Assembly (NCBI RefSeq): GCF_019800885.1
Contig: NZ_JAHVKE010000001.1
Location: 186,001-250,000, forward strand
Reading direction: 5' to 3'
DNA: 64,000 nucleotides
Origin: Maritalea mobilis
Lineage (GTDB): Bacteria; Pseudomonadota; Alphaproteobacteria; Rhodobacterales; Rhodobacteraceae
Every line of letters begins with the position of its first letter. The stretch's first letter is position 1. Made by a program: the position numbers and the translations under genes. Below, piece by piece: positions 1-9,286 of this stretch. The notes beneath the pieces were generated by a model. That model ran no database searches. It saw only the letters and a list, made by a program, of their open reading frames with translations, and was not told the origin of the DNA.

Positions 1-16
1 GTCCGTCCCCATCGCC

Positions 17-763
17 CTAGCGCAGCGTCTCGATCGGCCCCTCGGGGGCGCCGGTGATGAACTGGCGCAGGTACGGGTCCTCGGCGCTGTCCATCTCGGC
101 CACGGGCCCGTGCCAGCGGATCTTGCCCGCATGCAGCATCGCGACCTTGTCGGCAATGGCGCGGACCGAGCTCATGTCATGGGTGATCGTGATGGTGGTC
201 GCGCCCATCTCGGCCACGATCTCGCGGATCAGGTCGTTGATCACGCCCGCCATGATCGGATCGAGGCCGGTGGTCGGCTCGTCGAAAAAGATCACCTCCG
301 GGTCGGCGGCGATGGCGCGGGCAAGGCCCACGCGTTTCTGCATGCCGCCCGAGAGTTCGGCCGGGTGCAGATCGGCCACGTCCGCCCCCAGCCCCACGCG
401 CGCGAGCTTTTCGACCGCGATGGCACGCGCCTCGGCGCGCGGGCGGCGATCCGGTCCGCGCACCAGGCGAAAGGCCACGTTCTGCCAGACCGTCAGGCTG
501 TCGAACAGCGCGCCGCCCTGGAACAACATGCCGAAGCGCGCGAGAAACGCCTCGCGCCCCTTGCCGGTCACGTCCTGCCCGTTCAGCGTGATGCTGCCGC
601 CATCGGGCCGCACCAGCCCGAGGATGCATTTCAGCAGGACGGATTTACCCGTGCCCGAGCCGCCGATCACGACAAGGCTTTCGCCCTTGGGCACCTCCAG
701 CGTGATGCCGCGCAGCACGGCCTTTGGGCCGAAGGATTTTTCAAGGTCGGTGATCGCGATCAT
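17..763 (-). CDS. mlaF: MlaF-type ABC transporter ATP-binding protein
   Basis: This is the ATPase of an Mla-type (MCE) phospholipid transport system, which moves lipids between inner and outer membrane. Visible motifs are Walker A GGSGTGKS (about residues 34-41), the signature LSGGM, and Walker B FFDEPTTGLDP, over 248 aa, normal for the family. The ATG at 763 is chosen because it forms an ATGA overlap with the stop of the upstream permease gene; a longer open frame runs back into that gene but is not needed. It is the third gene of an alr-mlaE-mlaF unit. The substrate-binding MCE partner (MlaD) is not in the window; an ATG at 12-10 on the same strand could begin the next gene. The assignment to the Mla branch rests on the neighbouring MlaE-type permease. 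Confidence 0.9.
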   Translation of the reverse strand: MIAITDLEKSFGPKAVLRGITLEVPKGESLVVIGGSGTGKSVLLKCILGLVRPDGGSITLNGQDVTGKGREAFLARFGMLFQGGALFDSLTVWQNVAFRLVRGPDRRPRAEARAIAVEKLARVGLGADVADLHPAELSGGMQKRVGLARAIAADPEVIFFDEPTTGLDPIMAGVINDLIREIVAEMGATTITITHDMSSVRAIADKVAMLHAGKIRWHGPVAEMDSAEDPYLRQFITGAPEGPIETLR

Positions 764-1554
764 GCCCGGAAGAACACCTCCGTCAGCAGGTAGTTCGCCC
801 CGAGGATTAGGATCGAGGCCGAGACAACCGCCTTGGTCGTCGCCCGGCCCACGCCGCGCGCACCGCGCCCCGAGCCCATGCCGTGATAGCAGCCCATCAC
901 GGCCACGATGAACCCGAAGGCCGCGCCCTTGATCAGGCCCGAGATCACGTCCCACAACTCAAGGTAATCGGCGGTGTTGTCGAGATAGGTGGCCGCGTCG
1001 AACCCCAGCCGGGTGGTGCCGACGAGGAAGCCGCCGAAGATGCCGATGCTGTCGCCCACGGCCACAAGGACCGGCAGGGTCAGGGTGGCGGCCAGCACGC
1101 GCGGCACGGCGAGGTATTTTATCGGGTTCGTGCTGAGCGTGGTCAGCGCGTCGATCTGTTCGGTCACCTTCATCGTGCCGATTTCGGCCGCGATGGCCGC
1201 CGCGACCCGGCCCGCCACCATCAGCCCGCCAAGGACGGGGCCAAGCTCGCGCGTCATGCCGATGGCCACGATCGAGGGGACGACCGATTCCGCGTTGAAG
1301 CGCGAGCCGCCCGCGTAGATCTGGAGCGCCAGCGCCCCCCCGGTGAAGAGCGCCGTGAGGCCCACGACCGGCAGCGACAGCCAGCCGATATGCAGCAGTT
1401 GCTGGCCCAACTCGCGCAGATACCAGGGCGGGGTCAGGGCGTGGCGCAGGATCTGCAGAACGAAAAGGGTCAGCCGCCCGGTGCCCGCCAGAAGCGCCAG
1501 GGTCGCCCGGCCAAGCACGGCCAGCGGCGCGAGAAGGGCGAGGCCGCCCCCCAT
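760..1554 (-). CDS. mlaE: MlaE-type ABC transporter permease
   Basis: Inner-membrane permease of the MlaE/YrbE family, 264 aa, with several hydrophobic segments. The family core is visible in the stretch around residues 90-130 (MTRELGPVLGG, AAIAAEIGTMKVTEQIDAL). Its partner ATPase gene follows with a 4-bp ATGA overlap, and its own ATG overlaps the TGA of alr in the same way, so the three genes are probably translationally coupled. The role inferred from the family is phospholipid trafficking that keeps outer-membrane asymmetry. The linkage to alr is genomic rather than functional as far as the sequence shows. Confidence 0.9.
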   Translation of the reverse strand: MGGGLALLAPLAVLGRATLALLAGTGRLTLFVLQILRHALTPPWYLRELGQQLLHIGWLSLPVVGLTALFTGGALALQIYAGGSRFNAESVVPSIVAIGMTRELGPVLGGLMVAGRVAAAIAAEIGTMKVTEQIDALTTLSTNPIKYLAVPRVLAATLTLPVLVAVGDSIGIFGGFLVGTTRLGFDAATYLDNTADYLELWDVISGLIKGAAFGFIVAVMGCYHGMGSGRGARGVGRATTKAVVSASILILGANYLLTEVFFRA

Positions 1555-2597
1555 CAGGCCGCGCGGCCCGTGTAGCGGCCGCTATAGCGGGGCCCGAGCG
1601 AGGTCAGGATCTCGTAGCCGATGGTGCCAGCCGCCTCGGCCAGGTCGTCCACCGTCTGCGTCGGGCAAAGGATATCGAGCGCCTCGGGGATCTCGGGCAG
1701 GTCGGTCACGTCGACGGTCAGCAGGTCCATCGACACGCGGCCTGCCAGCGGGCAGGGTGTATCGCCCCAGAAAAGCCGGGCCTTGCCCGACATGGCGCGG
1801 ATCAGCCCGTCGGCGTAACCGGCCGAGACCGTGGCGATCCGCGTCGGCCGCGTGGCGGTGAAGGTGCAGCCATAGCCGACATGCTCGCCCGGGGCGACCT
1901 CGCGCAGCTGGATTACGGGGAGCGACAGACGCACCACGGGGCTGGCCTCCGCAAAGGGCAGGCCGCCATAGAGGCCGATGCCGGGGCGGGTCAGGTCGAA
2001 GTGATACGCGGGGCCAAGCAGAATACCGCCCGTCGCCGAGAGGGAGCGGGGCACGGTGACGCCCGCCGTCATCTCGGTGAACTGGCGCAGTTGCTCGGTG
2101 TTATGCGGGTGGTCGGGCTCATCCGCGCAGGCGAGGTGGCTCATCACCAGGGTCAGGGGCCCGGCCTCGGCCTCGGCGCGCAGGGCGGCCCAGTCGGCGG
2201 GCTCCATCCCCAGCCGGTTCATCCCGCTATCCAGTTGGATGCCGTAAGGCGCATCGGGCAGCGCGGCGCGGTGGCGTGTCACTTGCGCTGCGTCGTTCAG
2301 CATGGGCGTCAGGCGGGCGTCGCGGATCGGGTCCGTGTCCGTCGCCATGTGGCCGGAAAAGACGTTGATCTCGGGGCCTTCGCCCAAGGCTTTGCGCAGG
2401 GTGGCGCCCTCCTCGGCGGTGGCGACGAAAAAGCGCCGCGCGCCGGCCCGTGCCAAGGCTTTGGCCGCGGGGGCCACGCCAAGGCCGTAGGCGTCGGCCT
2501 TGACCACCGCCGCCGTTTCGCAGCCGGTATGTGCATCGAGCGCGCGCCAGTTCGCGGCGAGCGCGTCGAGATCGATATGAAGCGTTCCCGTTCCCAT
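1554..2597 (-). CDS. alr: alanine racemase
   Basis: PLP-dependent alanine racemase that supplies D-alanine for peptidoglycan. The PLP lysine lies in [10 protein letters not shown] (K33), and the second catalytic region with the conserved Tyr appears as HVGYGCTF towards the C-terminal domain. The start at 2597 gives [18 protein letters not shown], the usual family N-terminus, and a 347-aa protein; an upstream in-frame extension (to 2711) is low-complexity and unlikely. It lies downstream of dnaB on the same strand and is followed with 4-bp overlaps by mlaE and mlaF. The 147-bp gap to dnaB holds a repeat element, so alr may have its own promoter there. Confidence 0.95.
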   Translation of the reverse strand: MGTGTLHIDLDALAANWRALDAHTGCETAAVVKADAYGLGVAPAAKALARAGARRFFVATAEEGATLRKALGEGPEINVFSGHMATDTDPIRDARLTPMLNDAAQVTRHRAALPDAPYGIQLDSGMNRLGMEPADWAALRAEAEAGPLTLVMSHLACADEPDHPHNTEQLRQFTEMTAGVTVPRSLSATGGILLGPAYHFDLTRPGIGLYGGLPFAEASPVVRLSLPVIQLREVAPGEHVGYGCTFTATRPTRIATVSAGYADGLIRAMSGKARLFWGDTPCPLAGRVSMDLLTVDVTDLPEIPEALDILCPTQTVDDLAEAAGTIGYEILTSLGPRYSGRYTGRAA

Positions 2598-2669
2598 TTT
2601 GCCTGTCTCGGACCTGCACGCGCCCGGGTCAAGGCGCATTGCGCCGCGCAGGCGCGACTTGGCGCACGA

Positions 2670-2740
2670 CAAGGGGTCTTGACCCCCTTGCCGTGCCGGT
2701 GCGTGCCGCACCGTTGCATATTTGAAGGATAAAGATGGGG
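2670..2740 (+). repeat. composite hairpin element, copy 1 (divergent form)
   Basis: Between the alr start and the dnaB stop lie two inverted repeats (CAAGGGG...CCCCTTG at 2670-2690 and GGTGC...GCACC near 2698-2712) followed by GCATATTTGAAGGATAAAGATG (2716-2737). The order, hairpins and then an ATATTT...GATAAAGATG tail, matches the three other copies in the window. The tail ends a few bases from the dnaB stop codon, as copy 3 does next to its neighbouring stop. The first palindrome differs from the GGGGGCTCTGCCCCC seen in the other copies. Confidence 0.6.
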
Positions 2741-2744
2741 CGGG

Positions 2745-4256
2745 TCAGAAGCCGTCGCCGCTGCCCTGCTGCCAGGGTTTGACGAGGTTGCCGAAGCGCG
2801 TGTAGCGGCCGTCGAAGCTCAACTCGACCGACCCGACCGGGCCGTGGCGCTGCTTGCCGATGATGACCTCGGCCTTGCCATGGAGCTGCTCCATGTCCTG
2901 CTGCCACTTGGTCATGGCTTCGAGGTTCTCTTCGCCCGGCTTCTCGCGTTCCTTGTAGTACTCGCCCCGGTAGACGAACATCACCACGTCCGCGTCCTGT
3001 TCGATCGAGCCGGATTCACGCAGGTCGCTGAGCTGCGGGCGTTTGTCCTCGCGCTGTTCGACCTGGCGCGAGAGCTGCGAGAGCGCGATGACGGGAATGT
3101 TCAATTCCTTGGCGATGGCCTTGAGGCCCTGGGTGATCTCGGAAATCTCGTTCACGCGGTTGTCGCGGTTGTTGGCCGAGCCGCGCAGAAGCTGCAGGTA
3201 GTCGATCACCAGCAGGTCGAGCCCCTGGGGCGAGCGTTTCAGACGCCGCGCGCGGGCGGCGACCTGTCCGATGGGCAGGGCGGGCGTGTCGTCGATGTAA
3301 AGCGGACAACGTTCAAGTTCGCCCGCAGCCCTCAGATATCGTTGGAATTCTTCTTCGGTCAGGTCGCCCTTGCGGATCAGTTCCGAGGGGATCTCGGCCG
3401 CCTCGGACAGGATCCGCTGCGCCAACTGGGCCGAGGACATTTCGAGGCTGAAGAAGCCCACGACACCGCCCTCGATCGTGCCGTGACTGCCGTCTTCCTT
3501 CTGCCCCTGTTTCCACGCCTTGGCGACGTTATAGGCGATGTTGGTCGCCAACGAGGTTTTCCCCATCGAAGGACGTCCGGCGAGGATCAGGAGGTCGGAT
3601 TCGTGCAAGCCGCCAAGCATCCGGTCGAGATCGGTCAGCCCGGTCGAGACCCCGGCCAACTGCCCCTGCCGGTTATGGGCGGCATTGGCCATTTGCACCG
3701 CGTCGTGCAGCGCGCGCAGGAAGGACTGGAAGCCGCGATTGGTCGTCCCCGAGGAGGCGAGTTTGAACAGATCGCTTTCGGCCTCGACGATCTGTTCATC
3801 GGGGCTGATGTCGTCGCGCATGGCGCGCGCGCGTTCCGAGATATTGGCGCCAAGCGCGATCAGCTCGCGCCGCACGGCAAGGTCGTGGATCAGTTGCGCA
3901 TAGTCGCGCGCCGCCGAGGTCGCGATGGCCGCAAGCTGGAGCTTCACGAGGTATTCCGCGCCGCCAAGCTCTTTCAGGCCTACGATATCGGAGACGAAAT
4001 TCTTGAGCGTGGTGGCGTCCGTGGCGAGGCCCTTGGCGATGCGGCCCGCCGCCATGGTGAAGATCTCGCGATGCACCGGATCGAAGAAATGCTCGGGCTT
4101 CACAAGGTCGTCGACGCGGTCGAGCACGTCATTGGCGCTCAGGATCGCACCCAGAAGCTGTTGCTCGGCCTCGATGTTATGCGGCAGCGGCGGCGTGTCG
4201 TTCCCTGCGCTGGCCTCGTCCTGACCGCCGGTCGGAACCGGTACCAATGTGGTCAT
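2745..4256 (-). CDS. dnaB: replicative DNA helicase DnaB
   Basis: Hexameric replicative helicase, 503 aa. The N-terminal DnaB domain begins with PPLPHNIEAEQQLLGAIL, the RecA-like helicase core carries Walker A GRPSMGKTS, and later motifs LLVIDYLQLL and SQLSRQVEQREDKRP are the family hallmarks. The ATG at 4256 is chosen (MTTLVPVP); the open frame extends further upstream without homology-like sequence. It lies downstream of pyrC and pyrE on the same strand but is separated by a 238-bp gap, so it probably has its own promoter. That gap contains two DnaA-box-like nonamers. Confidence 0.97.
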   Translation of the reverse strand: MTTLVPVPTGGQDEASAGNDTPPLPHNIEAEQQLLGAILSANDVLDRVDDLVKPEHFFDPVHREIFTMAAGRIAKGLATDATTLKNFVSDIVGLKELGGAEYLVKLQLAAIATSAARDYAQLIHDLAVRRELIALGANISERARAMRDDISPDEQIVEAESDLFKLASSGTTNRGFQSFLRALHDAVQMANAAHNRQGQLAGVSTGLTDLDRMLGGLHESDLLILAGRPSMGKTSLATNIAYNVAKAWKQGQKEDGSHGTIEGGVVGFFSLEMSSAQLAQRILSEAAEIPSELIRKGDLTEEEFQRYLRAAGELERCPLYIDDTPALPIGQVAARARRLKRSPQGLDLLVIDYLQLLRGSANNRDNRVNEISEITQGLKAIAKELNIPVIALSQLSRQVEQREDKRPQLSDLRESGSIEQDADVVMFVYRGEYYKEREKPGEENLEAMTKWQQDMEQLHGKAEVIIGKQRHGPVGSVELSFDGRYTRFGNLVKPWQQGSGDGF

Positions 4257-4338
4257 GCCATTCCCCCTCTGATCGCCCGGTCTGCAAACGTGGCGATGTG
4301 AGCCACGGGTATAGACTCGCACGGTGCGGGCCGGTCAA

Positions 4339-4358
4339 TCTGGATAAGCTGTGGGTAA
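4339..4358 (+). promoter_or_regulatory. pair of DnaA-box-like nonamers upstream of dnaB
   Basis: TCTGGATAA (4339-4347) and TGTGGGTAA (4350-4358) each match the DnaA-box form TGTGGATAA at eight of nine positions. They are in tandem, in the same orientation, about 90 bp upstream of the dnaB start codon. The rest of the 238-bp dnaB-pyrE gap shows no gene and no clear terminator. The function is inferred only; two 8/9 matches can occur by chance. Confidence 0.3.
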
Positions 4359-4494
4359 CTCAGGCTATCGCGCAACCCTTGGCGCGGCCACAACATAACG
4401 TGGCCATGCTCGTCACGAACCGCAATATATCGCTGTCAGGTGACACTGACGTGTCGGATTCGCCACGCCTTCCGCGATAAAAGCGCGTCCGGTC

Positions 4495-5175
4495 TCAGGT
4501 CAGCCCGCGCTCTGCGCGCCAGCCCTCGGGATCGGACAGGAATCGCTCCACATCGGACAGGGTGTCTTCGGTGAAATCCCCGCCACGGCGGGCCTCGGCG
4601 ATGACATCGGCCCATGTGGTCAGCCAATGCAGCGTGACCCCGTGTTCGGCCAGCCGCGCCTCGGTTTCCGGGAAGATGCCGTAGTAGAAGATCACGGCGG
4701 TATGGGCGCATTCCGCGCCCGCTGTCCGGATCGCGTCCACGAATTTCAGCTTGGAGCCGCCATCGGTCGTCAGGTCCTCGACCAGCAGCACGCGCTCGCC
4801 CTCGCGCATCTCGCCCTCGATCTGGGCGGCGCGGCCGTAGCCCTTGGGCTTCTTGCGCACATAGGACATGGGCAGCGCCATGCGCTCGGCCACCAGCGCG
4901 GCGAATGGGATGCCCGCGGTTTCACCACCGGCGATATTGTCGAACGCCTCCAGCCCCGCGGCGCGCATGACCTTGCAGGTCAGGAAATCCATCAGCGTGG
5001 AGCGGATGCGCGGATAGGAGATGAGCTTGCGGCAGTCGATATAGGTGGGCGCCTGTTTGCCGCTGGCATGGGTAAAGAGCTCATCGGTGTTGAAATGCAC
5101 CGCGCGGATATCGAGCAGCATGCGCGCGGCCATCTGCGCCATCTGCGCATCATCGGGGTAGGTGGTGGGGATCAT
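4495..5175 (-). CDS. pyrE: orotate phosphoribosyltransferase
   Basis: Cytosolic enzyme converting orotate and PRPP to OMP in de novo pyrimidine synthesis, 226 aa. The PRPP-binding loop is visible as [14 protein letters not shown], and the N-terminal segment [20 protein letters not shown] is characteristic of the alphaproteobacterial form. It follows pyrC on the same strand with a 41-bp gap, so the two consecutive pathway genes are probably cotranscribed. Confidence 0.95.
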   Translation of the reverse strand: MIPTTYPDDAQMAQMAARMLLDIRAVHFNTDELFTHASGKQAPTYIDCRKLISYPRIRSTLMDFLTCKVMRAAGLEAFDNIAGGETAGIPFAALVAERMALPMSYVRKKPKGYGRAAQIEGEMREGERVLLVEDLTTDGGSKLKFVDAIRTAGAECAHTAVIFYYGIFPETEARLAEHGVTLHWLTTWADVIAEARRGGDFTEDTLSDVERFLSDPEGWRAERGLT

Positions 5176-5216
5176 GGCGGCCGTCCGGTTTGCGTATGTG
5201 AGAGAAAGGTGAAGGC

Positions 5217-6260
5217 TCAGGCGATCACGTGCCAGTGGAGCGGGTGGCCCGGGTCAAAGACGGTCACGGGGCCCGCGCCGGTTTCGATCTTGGCGGGGGT
5301 GTCCACCGGCGTGTCGCGTTTTTCCAGCGTCACGGTGCCCTTGTTCGGGGCAAGACCGTAGCGCACTGGCCCGAAAAGCGATGCGAAGCCTTCCAGCTTG
5401 TCGAGGGCGCCTTCCTCCTCGAACACATGGGCAAGGCAGGACAGCGTGTTGGTTGCCGTGAAGCACCCCGCGCAGCCGCAGGCCGATTCCTTGGCCGGGT
5501 CGGCATGGGGTGCGCTGTCGGTTCCCAGGAAAAAGCGCGGATTGCCCGAGGTCGCCGCCTTGCGTAGCGCCGCCTGGTGGGTCGAGCGCTTGGCCACGGG
5601 CAGGCAGTAGTAATGCGGTTTGATCCCGCCCACGAGGATGTGGTTGCGGTTGATCATCAAGTGATGCGTCGTGACCGTGCCCGCGATATCGCCATCCGCG
5701 CCCGCGACATAGTCGATGCCGTGACTGGTGGTGATGTGTTCCAGCGTCACCTTCAATTCGGGCACGCGTTGGCGCAGCGGTTCCAGCACGGTTTCGAGGA
5801 ATACCTGCTCGCGGTCGAAGATATCCACCTCGGGCGTCGTCACCTCGCCATGGATGCAGAGCGGCAGGCCGATCTCGGCCATTTTCTCCAGCACGCCCAT
5901 GACCTTGTCGAAATCGCGCACGCCAGAGGCGGAATTCGTGGTGGCCCCGGCCGGGTAGAGCTTGACCGCGTGCACCAGCCCCTCGGCATGGGCGGCGGCG
6001 ACGTCGGCGGGGTCGGTCGCCTCGGTCAGGTAGAGCGTCATCAACGGCTCGAACGTCATGTCGCCCGGCAGCGCGGCCAGGATGCGGTCGCGATAGGCGC
6101 GGGCATCGTCGCCCGTGACCACCGGGGGCACCAGGTTGGGCATGATGATGGCGCGGCCGAAATGGCGGGCCGTTTCGGGCAGGACGCCTTCCATCATCGC
6201 GCCGTCGCGCAGATGGAGGTGCCAATCGTCGGGGCGGCGGATGGTCAGGCTTTGGGTCAT
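5217..6260 (-). CDS. pyrC: dihydroorotase (class II)
   Basis: Zinc enzyme that cyclises carbamoyl aspartate to dihydroorotate, 347 aa. Metal ligands are visible as [10 protein letters not shown] (H14, H16), the carboxylated lysine in [13 protein letters not shown] (K100), HGEVT, and the C-terminal LGTDSAPH. Length and start fit the E. coli PyrC type. It is the first gene of a pyrC-pyrE pair and is divergent from ureD across a 169-bp intergenic region. Confidence 0.96.
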   Translation of the reverse strand: MTQSLTIRRPDDWHLHLRDGAMMEGVLPETARHFGRAIIMPNLVPPVVTGDDARAYRDRILAALPGDMTFEPLMTLYLTEATDPADVAAAHAEGLVHAVKLYPAGATTNSASGVRDFDKVMGVLEKMAEIGLPLCIHGEVTTPEVDIFDREQVFLETVLEPLRQRVPELKVTLEHITTSHGIDYVAGADGDIAGTVTTHHLMINRNHILVGGIKPHYYCLPVAKRSTHQAALRKAATSGNPRFFLGTDSAPHADPAKESACGCAGCFTATNTLSCLAHVFEEEGALDKLEGFASLFGPVRYGLAPNKGTVTLEKRDTPVDTPAKIETGAGPVTVFDPGHPLHWHVIA

Positions 6261-6429
6261 GGCGATGCGCTACACCATGCGGGGCGGTCGTGCAAAGCGC
6301 GCGTGTCGCCACAGGGGGCGGGGGCGCAGGCCAGTTGCCTGATTCTTGGGCAATTGCGCGTATGGGTGGCGAATGACCCGATGCGGCGCTTGCCTTGCGC
6401 GAAGCGGCGGGCCTAGGCTCGGGCCCAAG

Positions 6430-7272
6430 ATGTTCGATCTCGCCCAACCCGCCCCAGCCGCAGCCCCCCAGACGCGCCATCAGCGTGTGCATGGCCGTGC
6501 CATGGTCCGGCTGGGCACAGGCCCGCGCGCCGGGGTGAAGGACCTGGCGCAGGCCGGGTCGGCCAAGGCGATGCTTCCGCGCATGCATGGCCGCGCCCCC
6601 GAGGTCGTTTTCCTGAACACGGCGGGCGGGATCACCGGGGGCGATCGTCTGTCTTACACCCTGGAGATCGGGGCAGGGGCGACGGCCACCGGCACCACCC
6701 AGACAGCGGAACGGGCCTATCGCGCCAACGGCGGAGTCGGTCGGATCGACACGCATCTTGCGCTTGGCGCGGGCGCGGTGCTCGATTGGTTGCCGCAGGA
6801 ACTGATCCTGTTCGAGGGCGCCGCGCTGGACCGCCGCCTGACCGTCGACATGGCCGAGGATGCCGAGCTTGTGCTGCTGGAGACCCTCGTTCTGGGGCGC
6901 GCGGCCATGGGCGAAACGCTGACACGGCTTCATCTGAGCGACCGGCGGCAGGTGAGGCGCGGCGGACGGCTGGATATGGTCGAAACGATCCGGCTGGGGG
7001 CCGATGATCTGGTGCGCCCGGGCTCTGCCGGTCTCGATGGCGCGACGACGCTTGCCACCCTGACCCTCATGGCGCGCGATGCGTCCGACCGGCTGGACCG
7101 CCTGCGCGCGGCCTTGCCGACGGATGGCCCCGTGCGCGCTGCCGCCTCGGCCTGGGAAGGGCGGCTGACGGCCCGTTTCATGGCCGCCCAGGCCTATCCC
7201 CTCCGCCGCGCGTTGGCCCGCGCGATCCCTGTTCTCACCAACCGGCCCCTGCCACGGGTCTGGCAGATCTGA
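6430..7272 (+). CDS. ureD: urease accessory protein UreD
   Basis: Scaffold protein that binds apo-urease together with UreF and UreG for nickel insertion, 280 aa. Family motifs are visible: [15 protein letters not shown] near residue 65, [11 protein letters not shown], and the central [13 protein letters not shown]. The ATG at 6430 is chosen because the sequence before it is unlike the family, although the frame stays open for 28 more codons. It opens the urease cluster and is followed 25 bp later by ureA. Confidence 0.92.
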   Translation: MFDLAQPAPAAAPQTRHQRVHGRAMVRLGTGPRAGVKDLAQAGSAKAMLPRMHGRAPEVVFLNTAGGITGGDRLSYTLEIGAGATATGTTQTAERAYRANGGVGRIDTHLALGAGAVLDWLPQELILFEGAALDRRLTVDMAEDAELVLLETLVLGRAAMGETLTRLHLSDRRQVRRGGRLDMVETIRLGADDLVRPGSAGLDGATTLATLTLMARDASDRLDRLRAALPTDGPVRAAASAWEGRLTARFMAAQAYPLRRALARAIPVLTNRPLPRVWQI

Positions 7273-7297
7273 CGACGACGAAGGACGCAAGAACGCG

Positions 7298-7600
7298 ATG
7301 AACCTCTCCCCCCGCGAGAAAGACAAGCTGCTGATCAGCCTGGCCGCCATGGTGGCGCGCAACCGCCTGTTGCGCGGCGTGAAGCTGAACCACCCCGAGG
7401 CCATCGCGCTGATTACCGATTTCGTGGTCGAAGGGGCCCGTGACGGGCGCTCGGTCGCCGACCTGATGGAGGCCGGGGCCCATGTCGTCACCGCCGATCA
7501 ATGCATGGAGGGCGTGCCCGAGATGATCCATGACGTGCAGGTCGAGGCCACGTTTCCCGACGGCACCAAGCTGGTCACCGTCCACCATCCCATCCGCTGA
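7298..7600 (+). CDS. ureA: urease subunit gamma
   Basis: Smallest structural subunit of the nickel urease, which hydrolyses urea to ammonia and carbamate. The 100-aa protein has the canonical N-terminus [20 protein letters not shown] and the C-terminal [15 protein letters not shown]. It lies between ureD and ureB; a 73-bp spacer with a possible 15-codon leader frame precedes ureB. Confidence 0.97.
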   Translation: MNLSPREKDKLLISLAAMVARNRLLRGVKLNHPEAIALITDFVVEGARDGRSVADLMEAGAHVVTADQCMEGVPEMIHDVQVEATFPDGTKLVTVHHPIR

Positions 7601-7629
7601 GCGCGACACAGGGCAAAGGAGTTGAAACG

Positions 7630-7677
7630 ATGTTCCGGACCCCGCGTCAGACCCCCGACTGCAGGAGAATGCCATGA
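7630..7677 (+). CDS. possible 15-aa leader peptide coupled to ureB
   Basis: A 15-codon frame ([15 protein letters not shown]) starts 7 nt after a strong AAAGGAG Shine-Dalgarno at 7616-7622. Its TGA (7675-7677) overlaps the ureB ATG as ATGA. The layout would let translation of the leader feed ribosomes into ureB. No family is recognisable and a chance frame is possible. The alternative is that the first SD-ATG pair is a relic and ureB uses only its own GCAGGAG site at 7661-7667. Confidence 0.3.
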   Translation: MFRTPRQTPDCRRMP

Positions 7678-7979
7678 TCCCCGGTGAAGTGATGACCGCC
7701 CCCGGCGAGATCGAGTTGAACGCGGGCGCCGAGGCGCTGGTTCTGGAGGTCTCCAACACGGGCGACCGACCGGTGCAGGTCGGCAGCCACTACCATTTCG
7801 CGGAAACCAACAGCGCGCTGTCCTTCGACCGTGACGCGGCGCGGGGGATGCGCCTCGATATCGCCGCAGGCACCGCCGTGCGGTTCGAGCCGGGCCAGAC
7901 CCGCGAGGTGCAGCTTGTTCCCTATGGCGGCGCGCGGGCCGTCTGGGGCTTCAACCAAAAGGTGCAGGGAGGGCTCTGA
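7674..7979 (+). CDS. ureB: urease subunit beta
   Basis: Structural subunit of urease, 101 aa, with the conserved opening [18 protein letters not shown] and the motif [17 protein letters not shown]. In most urease operons ureC follows directly. Here two unrelated genes and a 488-bp repeat-bearing gap separate ureB from ureC, while the reading frame itself looks intact and full length. Confidence 0.97.
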   Translation: MIPGEVMTAPGEIELNAGAEALVLEVSNTGDRPVQVGSHYHFAETNSALSFDRDAARGMRLDIAAGTAVRFEPGQTREVQLVPYGGARAVWGFNQKVQGGL

Positions 7980-8058
7980 TCACGGCGAGGCGGGACAGAC
8001 GGCAAACCCGATCGGCGGCAAGACCGAACGGCAACAACCACAAAGGGAGAGACGTGTC

Positions 8059-8889
8059 ATGTGCGATATTTGCGTGATGAACAAGGTGAAGGAGCGGATG
8101 CTGTCGCGCCGCAATTTCTTCAAGGGTGGCGCGGCCATGGCGGCCGGTGCTGCGGCGGCGGGCGGCCTTGTCGCGCCGAAACAGGCCTTTGCACAGGTCC
8201 CGCGCACGGTGATGGACATGACGCATGAGCTGTCCGAGGAGTTTCCGACCTTCGGCGGCGTGTCCGGCATCTCCTATGACAAGCAGTTCGATTTCGCCGA
8301 GAACGGGTACAACCTGTATGTCCTGACGGTGAACGAGCATACCGGCACCCATATCGACGCGCCGCTGCATTTTTCCGCCGATGGTCAATCGGTGGCCGAG
8401 ATCCCGGTCGAAAACCTCGCCTGTCCGCTCTGCGTGATCGACATCCGCGCTCGCGCGGCCGAGGACCGCGATACGCAGGTCACGCCCGACGACCTGACCG
8501 CGTGGATTGCCACACATGGCGACATCCCCGACGGGGCCTGCGTGGCGATGAATTCGGGCTGGGCCGACAAGGTGGGCACCGAGGAATTCCGGGGCGCCGA
8601 TGCCGCGCGCGGCGGATCGCTGCATTTTCCGGGGTTCCATATCGAGGCGACGCAGATGCTGCTGGAGGAAACCAACGCCGCCTGTATCGCGGTGGATACC
8701 CTGTCGCTCGATCACGGGCCCTCGGCCGATTTCGCCACCCATTACGCGTGGCTGCCGGCGGGGCGCTACGGCATCGAATGCCTTGCGGGCCTCGACAACA
8801 TGCCGGCGGCGGGCGGCACATTGATGGTTGGCGCGCCCAAGGTGCGCGGCGGCACCGGTGGCCCGGCCCGGATCATGGGGCTGGCCTGA
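8059..8889 (+). CDS. Tat-exported cyclase-family (metal-dependent amidase-like) protein
   Basis: A 276-aa protein of the cyclase/kynurenine-formamidase-like superfamily (PF04199), metal-dependent hydrolases that act on amide or lactone substrates. The metal-binding signature HTGTHIDAPLHF is at residues 94-105. A twin-arginine motif SRRNFF (residues 16-21) precedes an Ala-rich hydrophobic stretch ending near AFAQ, so export to the periplasm is likely. The ATG at 8059 follows GGGAGAGACGTGTC, an acceptable SD region. It sits inside the urease cluster between ureB and ureC and 1 bp before the AhpD-like gene, which suggests these two work together. The substrate is unknown; the position could hint at an amide that releases urea or ammonia, but this is inference. 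Confidence 0.8.
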   Translation: MCDICVMNKVKERMLSRRNFFKGGAAMAAGAAAAGGLVAPKQAFAQVPRTVMDMTHELSEEFPTFGGVSGISYDKQFDFAENGYNLYVLTVNEHTGTHIDAPLHFSADGQSVAEIPVENLACPLCVIDIRARAAEDRDTQVTPDDLTAWIATHGDIPDGACVAMNSGWADKVGTEEFRGADAARGGSLHFPGFHIEATQMLLEETNAACIAVDTLSLDHGPSADFATHYAWLPAGRYGIECLAGLDNMPAAGGTLMVGAPKVRGGTGGPARIMGLA

Positions 8890-8890
8890 C

Positions 8891-9286
8891 ATGGGAACCG
8901 TCCCCCTGTTGAGTGATGAGGACCTGTCGCGCGAGGCGGCAGAGGTCTTCGCCGAGATCCGTGCCCTGAGGGGCACGGATTACGTCAACAATTTCTGGCG
9001 CGCGATGGCCCATGATCCGGCCCGCCTGCGCGAGATCTGGGACCGCCTGAAGGTGCTGATGGGCCCGGGCGAGTTGGACCCGCTGACGAAAGAGATGATC
9101 TATGTCGCCGTCTCGGTGGCGAATTCCTGCACCTATTGCACCCATTCCCACACCGCGCAGGCCAAGGCAAAGGGCATGACCGACGCGATGCATATGGAAC
9201 TGCTGGCCGTGATCGGCACCGCGATGCAGACCAACGGTCTGGTCACCGCGATGCAGGTCGAGGTGGACGAGGTGTTCAAGGCGTGA
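8891..9286 (+). CDS. AhpD-like / carboxymuconolactone decarboxylase family protein
   Basis: A 131-aa all-helical protein of the CMD/AhpD family. The redox motif CTYCTHSH (C80, C83, H87) has the CxxCxxxH spacing of AhpD-type disulfide reductases or peroxidases rather than of the true decarboxylase. The ATG at 8891 lies one base after the TGA of the cyclase-family gene, so the pair is very probably coexpressed. It is followed by the 488-bp gap and then ureC. Its role beside urease is not known from the sequence; protection from oxidants or a redox partner to the cyclase-like enzyme are both possible. Confidence 0.8.
   Translation: MGTVPLLSDEDLSREAAEVFAEIRALRGTDYVNNFWRAMAHDPARLREIWDRLKVLMGPGELDPLTKEMIYVAVSVANSCTYCTHSHTAQAKAKGMTDAMHMELLAVIGTAMQTNGLVTAMQVEVDEVFKA

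Noticed and set aside
5254-7491. A 745-codon open frame on the minus strand across pyrC and ureD
   Set aside because: It is antisense to ureD and in another frame of pyrC; high GC makes such frames common and the translation shows no family-like sequence.
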